DNA of 10,353 nt from Micrococcaceae bacterium UBA4005 (GTDB lineage Bacteria > Actinomycetota > Actinomycetes > Actinomycetales > Micrococcaceae): contig DGBL01000099.1 of the NCBI GenBank assembly GCA_002384315.1, forward strand, positions 1 to 10,353, written 5' to 3'. The translations under genes and the position numbers were made by a program. Below the pieces are notes generated by a model. That model saw only the letters and a list, made by a program, of their open reading frames with translations. It was not told where the DNA came from and did not search any database. This document shows positions 1 through 8,541 of this stretch, piece after piece (within the stretch, counting starts at the first letter, position 1; each line of letters begins with the position of its first letter).

Positions 1-1351
<1,351 letters not shown>

Positions 1352-1360
1352 TTCGGGTTC

Positions 1361-2506
1361 CTAGCGCAGCGCGCTCTCGAACCCCAACGTAATATGTTCG
1401 GCCAGGACCTCGCGGTCCTCCAGCGGCAGGAAGGCTGCGTCGACGGCGTTGAGCGTGAGCTCAAGCAGATCACCGAGATCGTAGCCGAAGGTATCGATGA
1501 GCAGTTCAAACTCGCCGGTCAGTGTGACCCCGCTCATCAGACGGTTGTCGGTATTGACTGTGACCTTGAACCCGAGCTGGTAGAGCAGGTCGATGGGGTG
1601 GCTCTCAATATCGTCGCCGAATGCCTCGACTGCGCCGGTCTGGAGGTTCGATGAGGGGCACAGTTCCAGCGGAATGCCTCGGTCGCGGACCCACGCCGCC
1701 AACTGTCCGAGGTTGGCCAGGCCCACCTCGGCGTCGTCGCCGGTGTTGGAGTAGTCAATGGTGATGTCCTCGGCGATCCGCACCCCGTGCCCCAGCCGCT
1801 GGGCGCGGCCATGGAGCAGAGCATCGGCGATGCTCTCCAGCCCGGCGGCCTCCCCGGCGTGCACGGTGGCCGGAAAATGCTCCTGGGCCAGGTAGGTAAA
1901 GGCGTCAGCAAACCGGGAGGCCGGGAATCCATTTTCCGCTCCGGCGATATCGAACCCGACCGCGCCCTTGTCGCGGTGTCGAACCGCAAGTTCGGCAATT
2001 TCCTGGGACCGGTCGGCGTGGCGCATCGCGGTGATCAGCTGACCGACCTGGATGGCGTGGCCGGTTTCGAGAGCTGCCTCCACTCCCGCTTCGAGCCCTT
2101 CCTGCACCGCCTCGACGGTCTCGTCCAGGCTCAGACCCTGCGCGGTGTGCTGTTCCGGCGCCCAGCGGACCTCCGCGTAGACCACACCGTCCGCGGCGAG
2201 GTCTTCGACGAACTCCTGCGCCACGCGGGCCAGGGCCGAGCGGGTCTGCATCACCGCGATGGTGTGGTCAAAAGTCTCCAGGTAACGCACCAGGGATCCG
2301 GAATTGGCTGAGTCGCGGAACCACTGCCCCAGTTCTTCCGGGTCGGTGCTGGGCAGGGTGTGCCCGGCCTCGGCGGCCAGGGCGATGATGGTCTCCGGCC
2401 GCAATCCCCCGTCGAGGTGGTCGTGAAGCGAAACCTTCGGAAGGCTGCGGATGTCGAGGGCGGACGTTGTGGCTGTGGGCGCGGCAGTTGCCTGTTTCTC
2501 AATCAC
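1361..2506 (-). CDS. add: Adenosine deaminase
   Basis: Converts adenosine (and deoxyadenosine) to inosine plus ammonia, a cytoplasmic step of purine salvage using a zinc TIM barrel. The 381-residue protein shows the family motifs in order: LPKVSLHDHLDGGLRP with zinc ligands H28 and H30, HAGE (216-219, zinc His and catalytic Glu), RLGHGVR with catalytic H240, ELCPSSNLQTG (281-291), and VNTDNRLMSG with zinc-ligand D320. The residue after D320 is Asn rather than the second Asp of mammalian enzymes; from memory this TDN form is usual in actinobacterial members. The start is GTG at 2506, giving about 20 residues before the first motif. No Shine-Dalgarno is visible, but a TAGTGT lies 7 nt upstream, the geometry of leaderless actinobacterial genes. 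It follows deoA after 50 bp and precedes mazG by 9 nt. The exact start is less sure than the identity. Confidence 0.95.
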   Translation of the reverse strand: MIEKQATAAPTATTSALDIRSLPKVSLHDHLDGGLRPETIIALAAEAGHTLPSTDPEELGQWFRDSANSGSLVRYLETFDHTIAVMQTRSALARVAQEFVEDLAADGVVYAEVRWAPEQHTAQGLSLDETVEAVQEGLEAGVEAALETGHAIQVGQLITAMRHADRSQEIAELAVRHRDKGAVGFDIAGAENGFPASRFADAFTYLAQEHFPATVHAGEAAGLESIADALLHGRAQRLGHGVRIAEDITIDYSNTGDDAEVGLANLGQLAAWVRDRGIPLELCPSSNLQTGAVEAFGDDIESHPIDLLYQLGFKVTVNTDNRLMSGVTLTGEFELLIDTFGYDLGDLLELTLNAVDAAFLPLEDREVLAEHITLGFESALR

Positions 2507-2513
2507 GGAATCA

Positions 2514-2519
2514 ACACTA
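2514..2519 (-). promoter_or_regulatory. Possible -10 element for a leaderless add transcript
   Basis: Minus-strand TAGTGT fits the actinobacterial TANNNT -10 pattern and ends 7 nt before the add GTG start. That would put the transcription start at or next to the start codon. The absence of any Shine-Dalgarno before that GTG agrees with this. No good -35 (the sequence 17 bp further up is TCGCCC) supports it, so it is a weak prediction. add could simply be read through from deoA. Confidence 0.3.
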
Positions 2520-2556
2520 CGCGAGGGCTTACCGGGGGGCGAGCGGCCGGCAGCGG

Positions 2557-3840
2557 CTAGGAGATGCGATCGATGACCAGCGGAGTCGGCTCCGAGGCTG
2601 TGGCGGAGATGACAACCGCGCCCTCGAGCGCCTGCAGCGCCCGGTCGAATTTTTCCGCGGTGTCGGTCAGCAAGGTCATCAGCGGATCTCCGGCCCGCAC
2701 CCTCTCGCCCGGTTTGGCATGGAGCCGCACACCCGCCCCGGCCTGGACGACGTCCTCCTTGCGCGCCCTTCCAGCTCCGAGGCGCCAGGCGGCGACTCCG
2801 ACGGCGAGCGCATCGAGGGAAGCCACGACGCCGTCTGCCGATGCGCGCAGCACCGTCGATTCCCGTGCCGTGGGCAGCGCGGCCCGCGGGTCACCGCCCT
2901 GCGCGGCGATCATCCGGTTCCATACATCCATCGCCCGGCCGTCACGCAGGGCCGCGGCAGGGTCCGCATCCCTGATCCCTGCGCAGGCGAGCATCTCCCC
3001 GGCGAGCCGGACGGTGAGTTCGACGACGTCGGCCGGACCGCCGCCTGCGAGCACCTCCACCGATTCCTGGACCTCAATGGCGTTGCCTGCCGTCAGCCCG
3101 AGAGGTGTGTCCATATTGGTCAGCAGTGCGACTGTATTGACTCCTGCGTCCTTGCCTAGCTCCACCATGGTGCGGGCAAGCTCCCGGGCCTGGTCCACGT
3201 TCTTCATGAATGCACCGCTGCCGACTTTCACATCCAATACCAAGGAGCCGGTTCCTTCGGCTATTTTTTTGCTCATGATCGACGAGGCAATCAGCGGGAT
3301 GGATTCCACCGTTCCGGTCACGTCGCGCAAGGCGTAGAGTTTCTTGTCCGCGGGGGCCAGCCCTGCCCCGGCCGCGCAGATCACGGCTCCGACCTCCGCG
3401 AGCTGGCGCATCATCTCGGCGTTGCTGAGCTCTGCCCGCCACCCGGGGATCGACTCAAGCTTGTCCAGCGTGCCTCCGGTGTGGCCGAGTCCGCGGCCGG
3501 AGAGCTGCGGCACGGCTACCCCGAAGACCGCTACCAAGGGGGCCAGTGGGAGGGTGATCTTGTCCCCCACCCCGCCGGTGGAGTGTTTGTCGCTGGTGGG
3601 AACTCCGAGCGGGGTGAAATCCATCCGTTCACCGGAGGCGATCATCGCCGCCGTCCAGCGCGAAATTTCGGCCCGGTCCATTCCATTGAGCAGGATCGCC
3701 ATGTTCAGTGCCGCCATCTGTTCGTCGGCGATCGCTCCTCGGGTATACGCGGCAATGGTCCAGTCGATCTGCTCGGCCGAAAGCGTACCCCGGTCGCGCT
3801 TGATGCGGATGATGTCGACGGCGTCAAACTGTTTACTCAT
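2557..3840 (-). CDS. deoA: Thymidine / pyrimidine-nucleoside phosphorylase
   Basis: Phosphorolyses thymidine, deoxyuridine and possibly uridine to free base and (deoxy)ribose-1-phosphate in the cytoplasm. The 427-residue protein has the length and full motif set of the family: an N-terminal alpha domain, KHSTGGVGDK (85-94, phosphate binding), the family signature SGRGLGHTGGTLDKLE (114-129), and the substrate-binding set R172, S187 and K191 in LRDVTGT and SSIMSKK, matching R171/S186/K190 of the E. coli enzyme. The C-terminal alpha/beta domain follows (about 340-420). Sequence alone does not separate strict thymidine phosphorylase (DeoA) from the broader pyrimidine-nucleoside phosphorylase (Pdp). 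The ATG at 3840 has AGGAA (3853-3849) 8 nt upstream. It sits 78 bp after cdd, whose product deoxyuridine/uridine it can use, so the two act in sequence. No regulatory motif is evident in the gap apart from the ribosome binding site. Confidence 0.95.
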   Translation of the reverse strand: MSKQFDAVDIIRIKRDRGTLSAEQIDWTIAAYTRGAIADEQMAALNMAILLNGMDRAEISRWTAAMIASGERMDFTPLGVPTSDKHSTGGVGDKITLPLAPLVAVFGVAVPQLSGRGLGHTGGTLDKLESIPGWRAELSNAEMMRQLAEVGAVICAAGAGLAPADKKLYALRDVTGTVESIPLIASSIMSKKIAEGTGSLVLDVKVGSGAFMKNVDQARELARTMVELGKDAGVNTVALLTNMDTPLGLTAGNAIEVQESVEVLAGGGPADVVELTVRLAGEMLACAGIRDADPAAALRDGRAMDVWNRMIAAQGGDPRAALPTARESTVLRASADGVVASLDALAVGVAAWRLGAGRARKEDVVQAGAGVRLHAKPGERVRAGDPLMTLLTDTAEKFDRALQALEGAVVISATASEPTPLVIDRIS

Positions 3841-3918
3841 TGGGTATGTTCCTGTTGATCGGTGCGGCGGCGGTAACCGCTGTGGAAGGGGTGCAGGTAG
3901 GGTGCGCGGGAGGCGTGG

Positions 3919-4347
3919 CTATTCCAGGTGTTGGGGACCGAACGCGTCCGGCAGCACTTGGTCGATGGTCCTGATCCCGGACACTGTCATGAGCAGCATG
4001 CGCGGGGCCCGGAACTCGTAGAGCAACTGGCGGCATCGCCCGCACGGCATCAGCGTGTTGCCTGCGCCGTCAACACAGGAGAAGGCAACGAGCCGACCGC
4101 CGCCGCTCATTTGCAGTGCGCTGACCAGCGAACATTCGGCACACAACGTCAGCCCATAGGAGGCGTTCTCGACATTGCAGCCCGAGACGATCCGACCGTC
4201 GTCAACCAGCGCCGCAGCGCCGACCGGGAATCTGGAGTACGGAACATAGGCCTGTTCCATGGCCGCCATGGCGGCCTGCCGCAATTCCTCCCAGGGGAGA
4301 GTCTCCGCGGTCCCTGCCCGAACGGTACCTTCAGGTGCTTGGTCCAT
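3919..4347 (-). CDS. cdd: Cytidine deaminase (homotetrameric type)
   Basis: Deaminates cytidine and deoxycytidine to uridine and deoxyuridine with a bound zinc. The 142-residue protein has the short, tetrameric-family length. It shows YVPYSRFPVGAA (34-45), the substrate-binding NVENASYGLTLCAEC with zinc ligand C69 and proton-shuttling E71, and PCGRCRQ with zinc ligands C102 and C105. The Cys after CAE (instead of Arg in many Bacillus-type enzymes) and the ending LLPDAFG-like DQVLPDAFGP resemble the mycobacterial enzyme as I recall it. The frame stays open far upstream, but the real start is the ATG at 4347. It begins 2 nt after the stop of the upstream permease and has AAGGG (4358-4354) 6 nt before it, inside the end of that gene. 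This arrangement suggests translational coupling with the transporter. Confidence 0.95.
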   Translation of the reverse strand: MDQAPEGTVRAGTAETLPWEELRQAAMAAMEQAYVPYSRFPVGAAALVDDGRIVSGCNVENASYGLTLCAECSLVSALQMSGGGRLVAFSCVDGAGNTLMPCGRCRQLLYEFRAPRMLLMTVSGIRTIDQVLPDAFGPQHLE

Positions 4348-4349
4348 GC

Positions 4350-5636
4350 TCAACCCTTCACATAGGGCAGACCGATGGCTCCCGGCGCACGTGAACGCCC
4401 CACCAGGCCTGCGACGGCGAAAATCGTGACCAGATAGGGAAGCATCCGCAGGAACTGGTCCGGGACCGGCGTTCCCAGCAGGGAGAGCACATTGGAGAGG
4501 TTGGTCGCGAAGCCGAACAGCAAGGCCGCGAAAAACGCACCGATCGGATTCCAGCGTCCGAAAATCAGCGCTGCCAGGGCAATATAGCCCTGGCCCGCGG
4601 TCATGTCCCGCCCGAAGCTCGATACCGAGACCAGCGTGAAGAAGGATCCCCCCACCCCGGCTATCACCCCGGCGAGTAGTACGTTGATGAAACGCCTGCG
4701 GTTCACGTTCACCCCAAGGGTGTCCGCAGCCTTCGGGTGTTCCCCGACAGCGCGGGTGCGTAGTCCCCAGCTGGTATGGAACAGACCAATATATACGACG
4801 GCGACGCTCACATACATCAGATAGCCCACGACGGTCTGCTTGAACAGGATCGGCCCGAGGATCGGAAGGTCGGCGAGGAACGGCACGGGCAGAACGGGCA
4901 GTCGCGGCGGGGAGTTCCAGGTGTCTGAATCGGCGCTGAGCACAGTGGAGAACAGGAACCCCGTCAGCCCGGACACCAGCACGTTCAGTACGACGCCGAC
5001 GATCACTTGGTTGACCAGATACTTGATGCTGAAGACGGCCAGGACCAGGGACACCATGACTCCCGCCGCCGCTGCGGCCAGCAACCCGACCGCGGCGCTG
5101 CCGGAGAGGGATGCTGCCACGGCAGCGGCGAACGCTCCGAACAGCAGTTGACCCTCGATGGCGATGTTGATGACGCCGGAGCGTTCGCACAGCACACCGG
5201 AGAGGGATCCGAAGATCAGCGGCACAGCGAGCGTCACGGCCCCGGCCAGTAATCCGTACAAGGCAACGTTGGGTGTCCGGGCGCTGCCCACGACCCAGGT
5301 GAGGAACCCCAGCACGAAGAGCGCGGAGAAGCCTGCGAGCACCCACCCCGGTACCGGTTCGGAGCGGCGCACCGCGGCGAGCGCATACGCTGCCCCGGCC
5401 AGGAGAGTGAGGGCGCACATCCAGCCCACGAGCCGCGCCGAGAGCACCAGGTCCGGGAGGGCGATGACATCGTTGGGAGCCGAGAGCCGGAACGTGGCGG
5501 TGTTCCCGGGCGCCCCGATGGCGAACACAGCCACGGCCACCAGGGCGAGGACCGAGAGCAGGATCGGATTTTTCCAGGAGCGGATGCTGCTACCCGCGGC
5601 CGGGCCCGCTGCGCTGGTCGCGGTGATGGCGCTCAT
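4350..5636 (-). CDS. Nucleoside ABC transporter, second membrane permease (NupQ/YufQ-like)
   Basis: One of two membrane subunits of a BMP-type nucleoside importer (BPD_transp_2 family, the group that includes RbsC). The 428-residue product has the family hallmark ERSGVINIAIEGQLLFGA (151-168), RAVGEHPKAADTLGVN (305-310 and flanks), AGVIAGVGGSFFTL and GQGYIALAALIFGRWNPIGA (349-367). Hydrophobic segments are visible near 25-42, 68-90, 98-117, 125-145, 163-180, 185-204, 210-230, 268-286, 318-336, 352-376 and 398-413. The first 120 residues, with about three predicted helices, go beyond the roughly 320-residue Bacillus NupQ-like proteins; I believe longer forms are common in actinobacteria. The ATG at 5636 overlaps the upstream permease stop as ATGA and has GGAGG (5647-5643) 6 nt before it. 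Nucleoside specificity comes from the binding-protein type and the salvage genes next door, not from this subunit itself. Confidence 0.92.
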   Translation of the reverse strand: MSAITATSAAGPAAGSSIRSWKNPILLSVLALVAVAVFAIGAPGNTATFRLSAPNDVIALPDLVLSARLVGWMCALTLLAGAAYALAAVRRSEPVPGWVLAGFSALFVLGFLTWVVGSARTPNVALYGLLAGAVTLAVPLIFGSLSGVLCERSGVINIAIEGQLLFGAFAAAVAASLSGSAAVGLLAAAAAGVMVSLVLAVFSIKYLVNQVIVGVVLNVLVSGLTGFLFSTVLSADSDTWNSPPRLPVLPVPFLADLPILGPILFKQTVVGYLMYVSVAVVYIGLFHTSWGLRTRAVGEHPKAADTLGVNVNRRRFINVLLAGVIAGVGGSFFTLVSVSSFGRDMTAGQGYIALAALIFGRWNPIGAFFAALLFGFATNLSNVLSLLGTPVPDQFLRMLPYLVTIFAVAGLVGRSRAPGAIGLPYVKG

Positions 5637-6865
5637 ACTGCACCTCCCGTGGTCGCCGCAGCCGACAGGTTGCGCGGCGCGCGCGGCCCTAGCGCTGCGC
5701 CAGCAGTCGGGAGGCGGAAGAGCGCGCGCACCAACGGCGGCGCGGCGATGAACAGGACGATCAACGACTGCACCACGAGCACAATGTCGATACTCGTTCC
5801 CGTGGACGCCTGCATCGTCACCCCGCCTGCCCTGAACGCGCCGAAGAGCACGCCGGCCGCGAAGGTCCCCCACGGCGAAGACCTGCCCAGCAACGCGACG
5901 GTGATGGCGTCAAACCCGAAACTCGCAGCGACCCCGGAGGTGAGAACTTTTTCGGTCCCGGCCACCTGGGCCACTCCGGCGAGCCCGGCGAGTGCTCCGG
6001 CGATCGCCATAGCAGTGATGTATCCCTTCGTGACGCTGATGCCAGCGGTGCGGGCCGCGTGCGCGTTTGCGCCCACCGCCCGGAGTTCGAATCCAATCGT
6101 GGAACGGTTCAGCAGCCACCAGACGACGACGGTCGCCAGCACGGCCAGCACGAACCCCCAGTGCAGCCTGAATCCGGTACCGAGCAGCGGCGGATACAGC
6201 GCTGTCGCGTCCAGTTGCGGGCTGATCGGATTGGTGGACCCCGGCCGCTGGAATGCTGGGGTGCTGAGCAGGAAAAGAACGAGGTTCGCCGCTATATAGT
6301 TCAGCATGATGGTGACGATCACCTCGTGGGCGCCGGTCCGGGCTTTGAGCACTCCGACCAGGGCACCCCACAGCGCTCCGCCGATCATTCCTGCCGCGAT
6401 AACGAGCAGGAGATGGAACCCCACCGGCAGGTGAAGGGTGAAGCCGACCCACCCGGCGAAGCTGGCACCGATCAGGATCTGGCCCTGGGCTCCGATGTTG
6501 AACAGCCCGGCGCGGAAGGCGAGCGCGACGCCGAGCCCGGCGCAAATCAGCGGCGTCGCTACCGTAAGCGTCTGGGTTAGCGGGTAGATCATCCGGGCGA
6601 ACGTGTCTCCGCGCGGGTTGAAGACCGCTCCCTGGAAAAGTGCAATGTACGCTCCCGAAGCTGCCGACCACGCAGCACCGAGCAGATCCTGCGGCCGCGA
6701 GAAAAAATAGCCCGCCGTGGCGGCCACACGCTCGTCCGTAACGGCGATGAGCACCCCGCCGACGATGAGTGAGAGCATGACCGCGAGCACCGCGACCACC
6801 GCGTTGCCTGTCATGACGCGAGCCACGAGGCTGCTCTCCGGAGCGGGCGGATCCTGCGTGGTCAC
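5633..6865 (-). CDS. Nucleoside ABC transporter, first membrane permease (NupP/YufP-like)
   Basis: Partner membrane subunit of the BMP-type importer, BPD_transp_2 family, 410 residues. A hydrophobic segment at about 21-43 is followed by a periplasm-side stretch, then the hallmark FRAGLFNIGAQGQILIGASF (117-136), EVIVTIMLNYIAANLVLFLL (181-200), the ATPase-coupling stretch ELRAVGANAHAARTAGIS (260-277), AMAIAGALAGLAGVAQVAGT (285-304), GFDAITVALLGRSSPWGTFAAGVLFG (317-342) and a last helix near 361-376. The Ala/Gly-rich tail after residue 386 is unremarkable. The start is GTG at 6865, overlapping the ATPase stop as GTGA, with a strong GGAGG (6876-6872) 6 nt upstream. The nested stop/start pairs on both sides of this gene point to tightly coupled synthesis of ATPase and both permeases in fixed ratio. 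The assignment as first permease rests on its order and its similarity to the larger YufP-like member. Confidence 0.92.
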   Translation of the reverse strand: MTTQDPPAPESSLVARVMTGNAVVAVLAVMLSLIVGGVLIAVTDERVAATAGYFFSRPQDLLGAAWSAASGAYIALFQGAVFNPRGDTFARMIYPLTQTLTVATPLICAGLGVALAFRAGLFNIGAQGQILIGASFAGWVGFTLHLPVGFHLLLVIAAGMIGGALWGALVGVLKARTGAHEVIVTIMLNYIAANLVLFLLSTPAFQRPGSTNPISPQLDATALYPPLLGTGFRLHWGFVLAVLATVVVWWLLNRSTIGFELRAVGANAHAARTAGISVTKGYITAMAIAGALAGLAGVAQVAGTEKVLTSGVAASFGFDAITVALLGRSSPWGTFAAGVLFGAFRAGGVTMQASTGTSIDIVLVVQSLIVLFIAAPPLVRALFRLPTAGAALGPRAPRNLSAAATTGGAV

Positions 6866-8406
6866 TGGGTTCCTCCAGATCGGTTTGGGTGTTGCGCTAG
6901 TGCTTCCTCCGCGGGCGTTCCCGCCATCATCAGGCCGAGCACATCCCGGGCGGTCCCCCCAGGGACGATTCCCATCAGCCTTCCGCGGTACAGCACGGCA
7001 ATCCTGTCGGCGAGTTCAAGCACTTCGTCCAGTTCCGTGGATACGATCATCACCGGTGTTCCGACGTCGCGTTCGGCGACGATTCGTTGGTGTAGGAATT
7101 CGATCGAGCCGACGTCGACGCCCCGGGTGGGCTGGGAGGCGATAAAGAGTTTCAGCGGGCGGGAAAACTCGCGCGCCATGACGACTTTCTGCTGGTTTCC
7201 GCCCGAGAGGGTGCCCGCCGGCGCTGCCGCGGATTCGGTGCGGATATCGAATTCGGCGATTTTTTCCGCCGCGTTTTTGGCGATCAGCGAAGGCCTCATG
7301 GCGAGGCCCCGGGCGAAGGGGGCGTGGCTGTACCGGTTAAGGATCAGGTTCTCGGCCACCGTGAATGAACTGACGAGCCCGTCGACGTTGCGGTCCTCGG
7401 GAACGAAGCCGACCCCCGCATCGATGATCTCCCGGGTGCTCCGGCCGATGAGCTGCTGGCCATCGAGCATGATGGAACCGCTCACATGGTCCTGCAGGCC
7501 CATGATGGCTTCGGTGAGTTCGGTCTGTCCGTTGCCCTGCACCCCGGCGACGGCGAGAATCTCGCCCCGGGCTATCCCGAAACTGAGGTTCTCGACCACC
7601 CGCTGCCCGTGGGCGGAGGTGACGCTCAGCCCGTCCACGACAAACGTTCTCTCCCCCGGGACCGCCACCGTTTTCTCCAGGGTGAGGCTGACCGCGCGGC
7701 CGACCATCATGGAGGCGAGCTCCGCGGTAGGCGCGGACGGATCAGCCTGGCCTACTACCCGGCCGCGCCGGATGACGGAGATAACGTCTGAGACTGCCTT
7801 GACCTCGCGCAACTTGTGGGAAATGAAGACGATCGATTTGCCGTCAGCCTTGAGCTGGGCGATGATCGCGAGCAGCTCATCGGTCTCCCTGGGAGTCAGT
7901 ACCGCGGTGGGTTCATCGAGGATGAGCACCTGGGCGTCCCGAACGAGCGCCTTGATGATTTCGACGCGTTGCTGGACACCGACGGGAAGCTCCTCGACGA
8001 TCGCATCCGGATCGACGTCGAACCCGTATTGCGTGGAAATCTCGATGATGCGCGCGCGCGTCTGCTCCAGGTCGAGCCACCCCAGGGACGTCGAACTCTC
8101 CTTACCCAACGCCACATTTTCGGCCACGGTGAATACCGGAACCAGCATGAAATGCTGATGGACCATCCCGATGCCCGCGGCCATCGCTTCCCCTGGTCCG
8201 TTAAACACCACGGGGTGGCCGTCCACAAGGATCTGACCCGCCGTGGGCTGATACAGGCCGTAGAGGACGTTCATGAGGGTCGATTTCCCGGCACCGTTTT
8301 CGCCCAGCAGGCTGTGCACCTGGCCCGCTTCCACCACGAGGTCAATGCTGTCGTTGGCCAGCAGGGAGCCGAACCGTTTGGTGATGCCGATGAGTTCGAG
8401 TTTCAC
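6862..8406 (-). CDS. Nucleoside ABC transporter, two-domain ATPase (NupO/YufO-like)
   Basis: Cytoplasmic ATPase that powers the importer; 514 residues with two fused nucleotide-binding domains, as in RbsA/MglA relatives. Domain 1: Walker A GENGAGKST (35-43), Q-loop HQHF (83-86), signature LPVGVQQRVEI (140-150), Walker B LILDEP (161-166) with catalytic E165, H-loop H197. Domain 2: a degenerate Walker A GVQGNGQTE (288-296) with no Lys, signature LSGGNQQK (400-407), and Walker B LFIASQPTRG (420-429) where the catalytic Glu is Gln. So only the first site should hydrolyse ATP fully, a common feature of this family. The start is GTG at 8406 giving MKLELIGITKRFG; only a weak AGGCGGG-like site precedes it. 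It lies 135 bp after the lipoprotein gene, behind a long palindrome, and overlaps the next permease by 4 nt. Confidence 0.94.
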   Translation of the reverse strand: MKLELIGITKRFGSLLANDSIDLVVEAGQVHSLLGENGAGKSTLMNVLYGLYQPTAGQILVDGHPVVFNGPGEAMAAGIGMVHQHFMLVPVFTVAENVALGKESSTSLGWLDLEQTRARIIEISTQYGFDVDPDAIVEELPVGVQQRVEIIKALVRDAQVLILDEPTAVLTPRETDELLAIIAQLKADGKSIVFISHKLREVKAVSDVISVIRRGRVVGQADPSAPTAELASMMVGRAVSLTLEKTVAVPGERTFVVDGLSVTSAHGQRVVENLSFGIARGEILAVAGVQGNGQTELTEAIMGLQDHVSGSIMLDGQQLIGRSTREIIDAGVGFVPEDRNVDGLVSSFTVAENLILNRYSHAPFARGLAMRPSLIAKNAAEKIAEFDIRTESAAAPAGTLSGGNQQKVVMAREFSRPLKLFIASQPTRGVDVGSIEFLHQRIVAERDVGTPVMIVSTELDEVLELADRIAVLYRGRLMGIVPGGTARDVLGLMMAGTPAEEALAQHPNRSGGTQ

Positions 8407-8477
8407 GAACCAGCCCGCCTGTTCTTTGCGTGTCTTTACGTCGGATCCAGCTAAAAGGTACCCGGCACAACGCCGAG

Positions 8478-8527
8478 GAACCGCTTTTCCCCCGCTGCTG
8501 GATCCAGCTGCGGGGGAAAAGCGGTTC
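8478..8527 (-). terminator. 50-bp palindrome between lipoprotein and ATPase genes: likely attenuator or mRNA-stabilising hairpin
   Basis: Two perfectly complementary 18-base arms (8478-8495 and 8510-8527, plus-strand left arm GAACCGCTTTTCCCCCGC) flank a 14-base centre. That centre is itself a T, the 12-base palindrome GCTGGATCCAGC, and a T. As RNA this gives an 18-bp stem, one mismatch and a short inner stem. The hairpin starts 14 nt after the binding-protein stop and ends 71 nt before the ATPase start. No U-run follows directly; the nearest is TTTT about 20 nt later. In many ABC operons a hairpin here protects or partly terminates the transcript so that binding protein is made in excess. That role is inferred. 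Confidence 0.6.
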
Positions 8528-8541
8528 GCCTGGCTGTCGTG

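Noticed and set aside
3841..3918. Short GCGGTTACCGC inverted pair in the cdd-deoA gap as an operator or hairpin
   Set aside because: A 5-bp arm with a single-base centre is expected by chance at this GC content and has no supporting context.
4348..5418. Open frame upstream of cdd, which would give a 499-residue protein
   Set aside because: The extra part is an out-of-frame reading of the permease gene, with Arg/Gly-rich nonsense composition. The cdd start at 4347 has its own ribosome site and gives the normal family length.
5637..5873. Extension of the second permease frame upstream to 5873
   Set aside because: It overlaps the first permease in another frame. The ATG at 5636 with GGAGG and the ATGA overlap is the better start.
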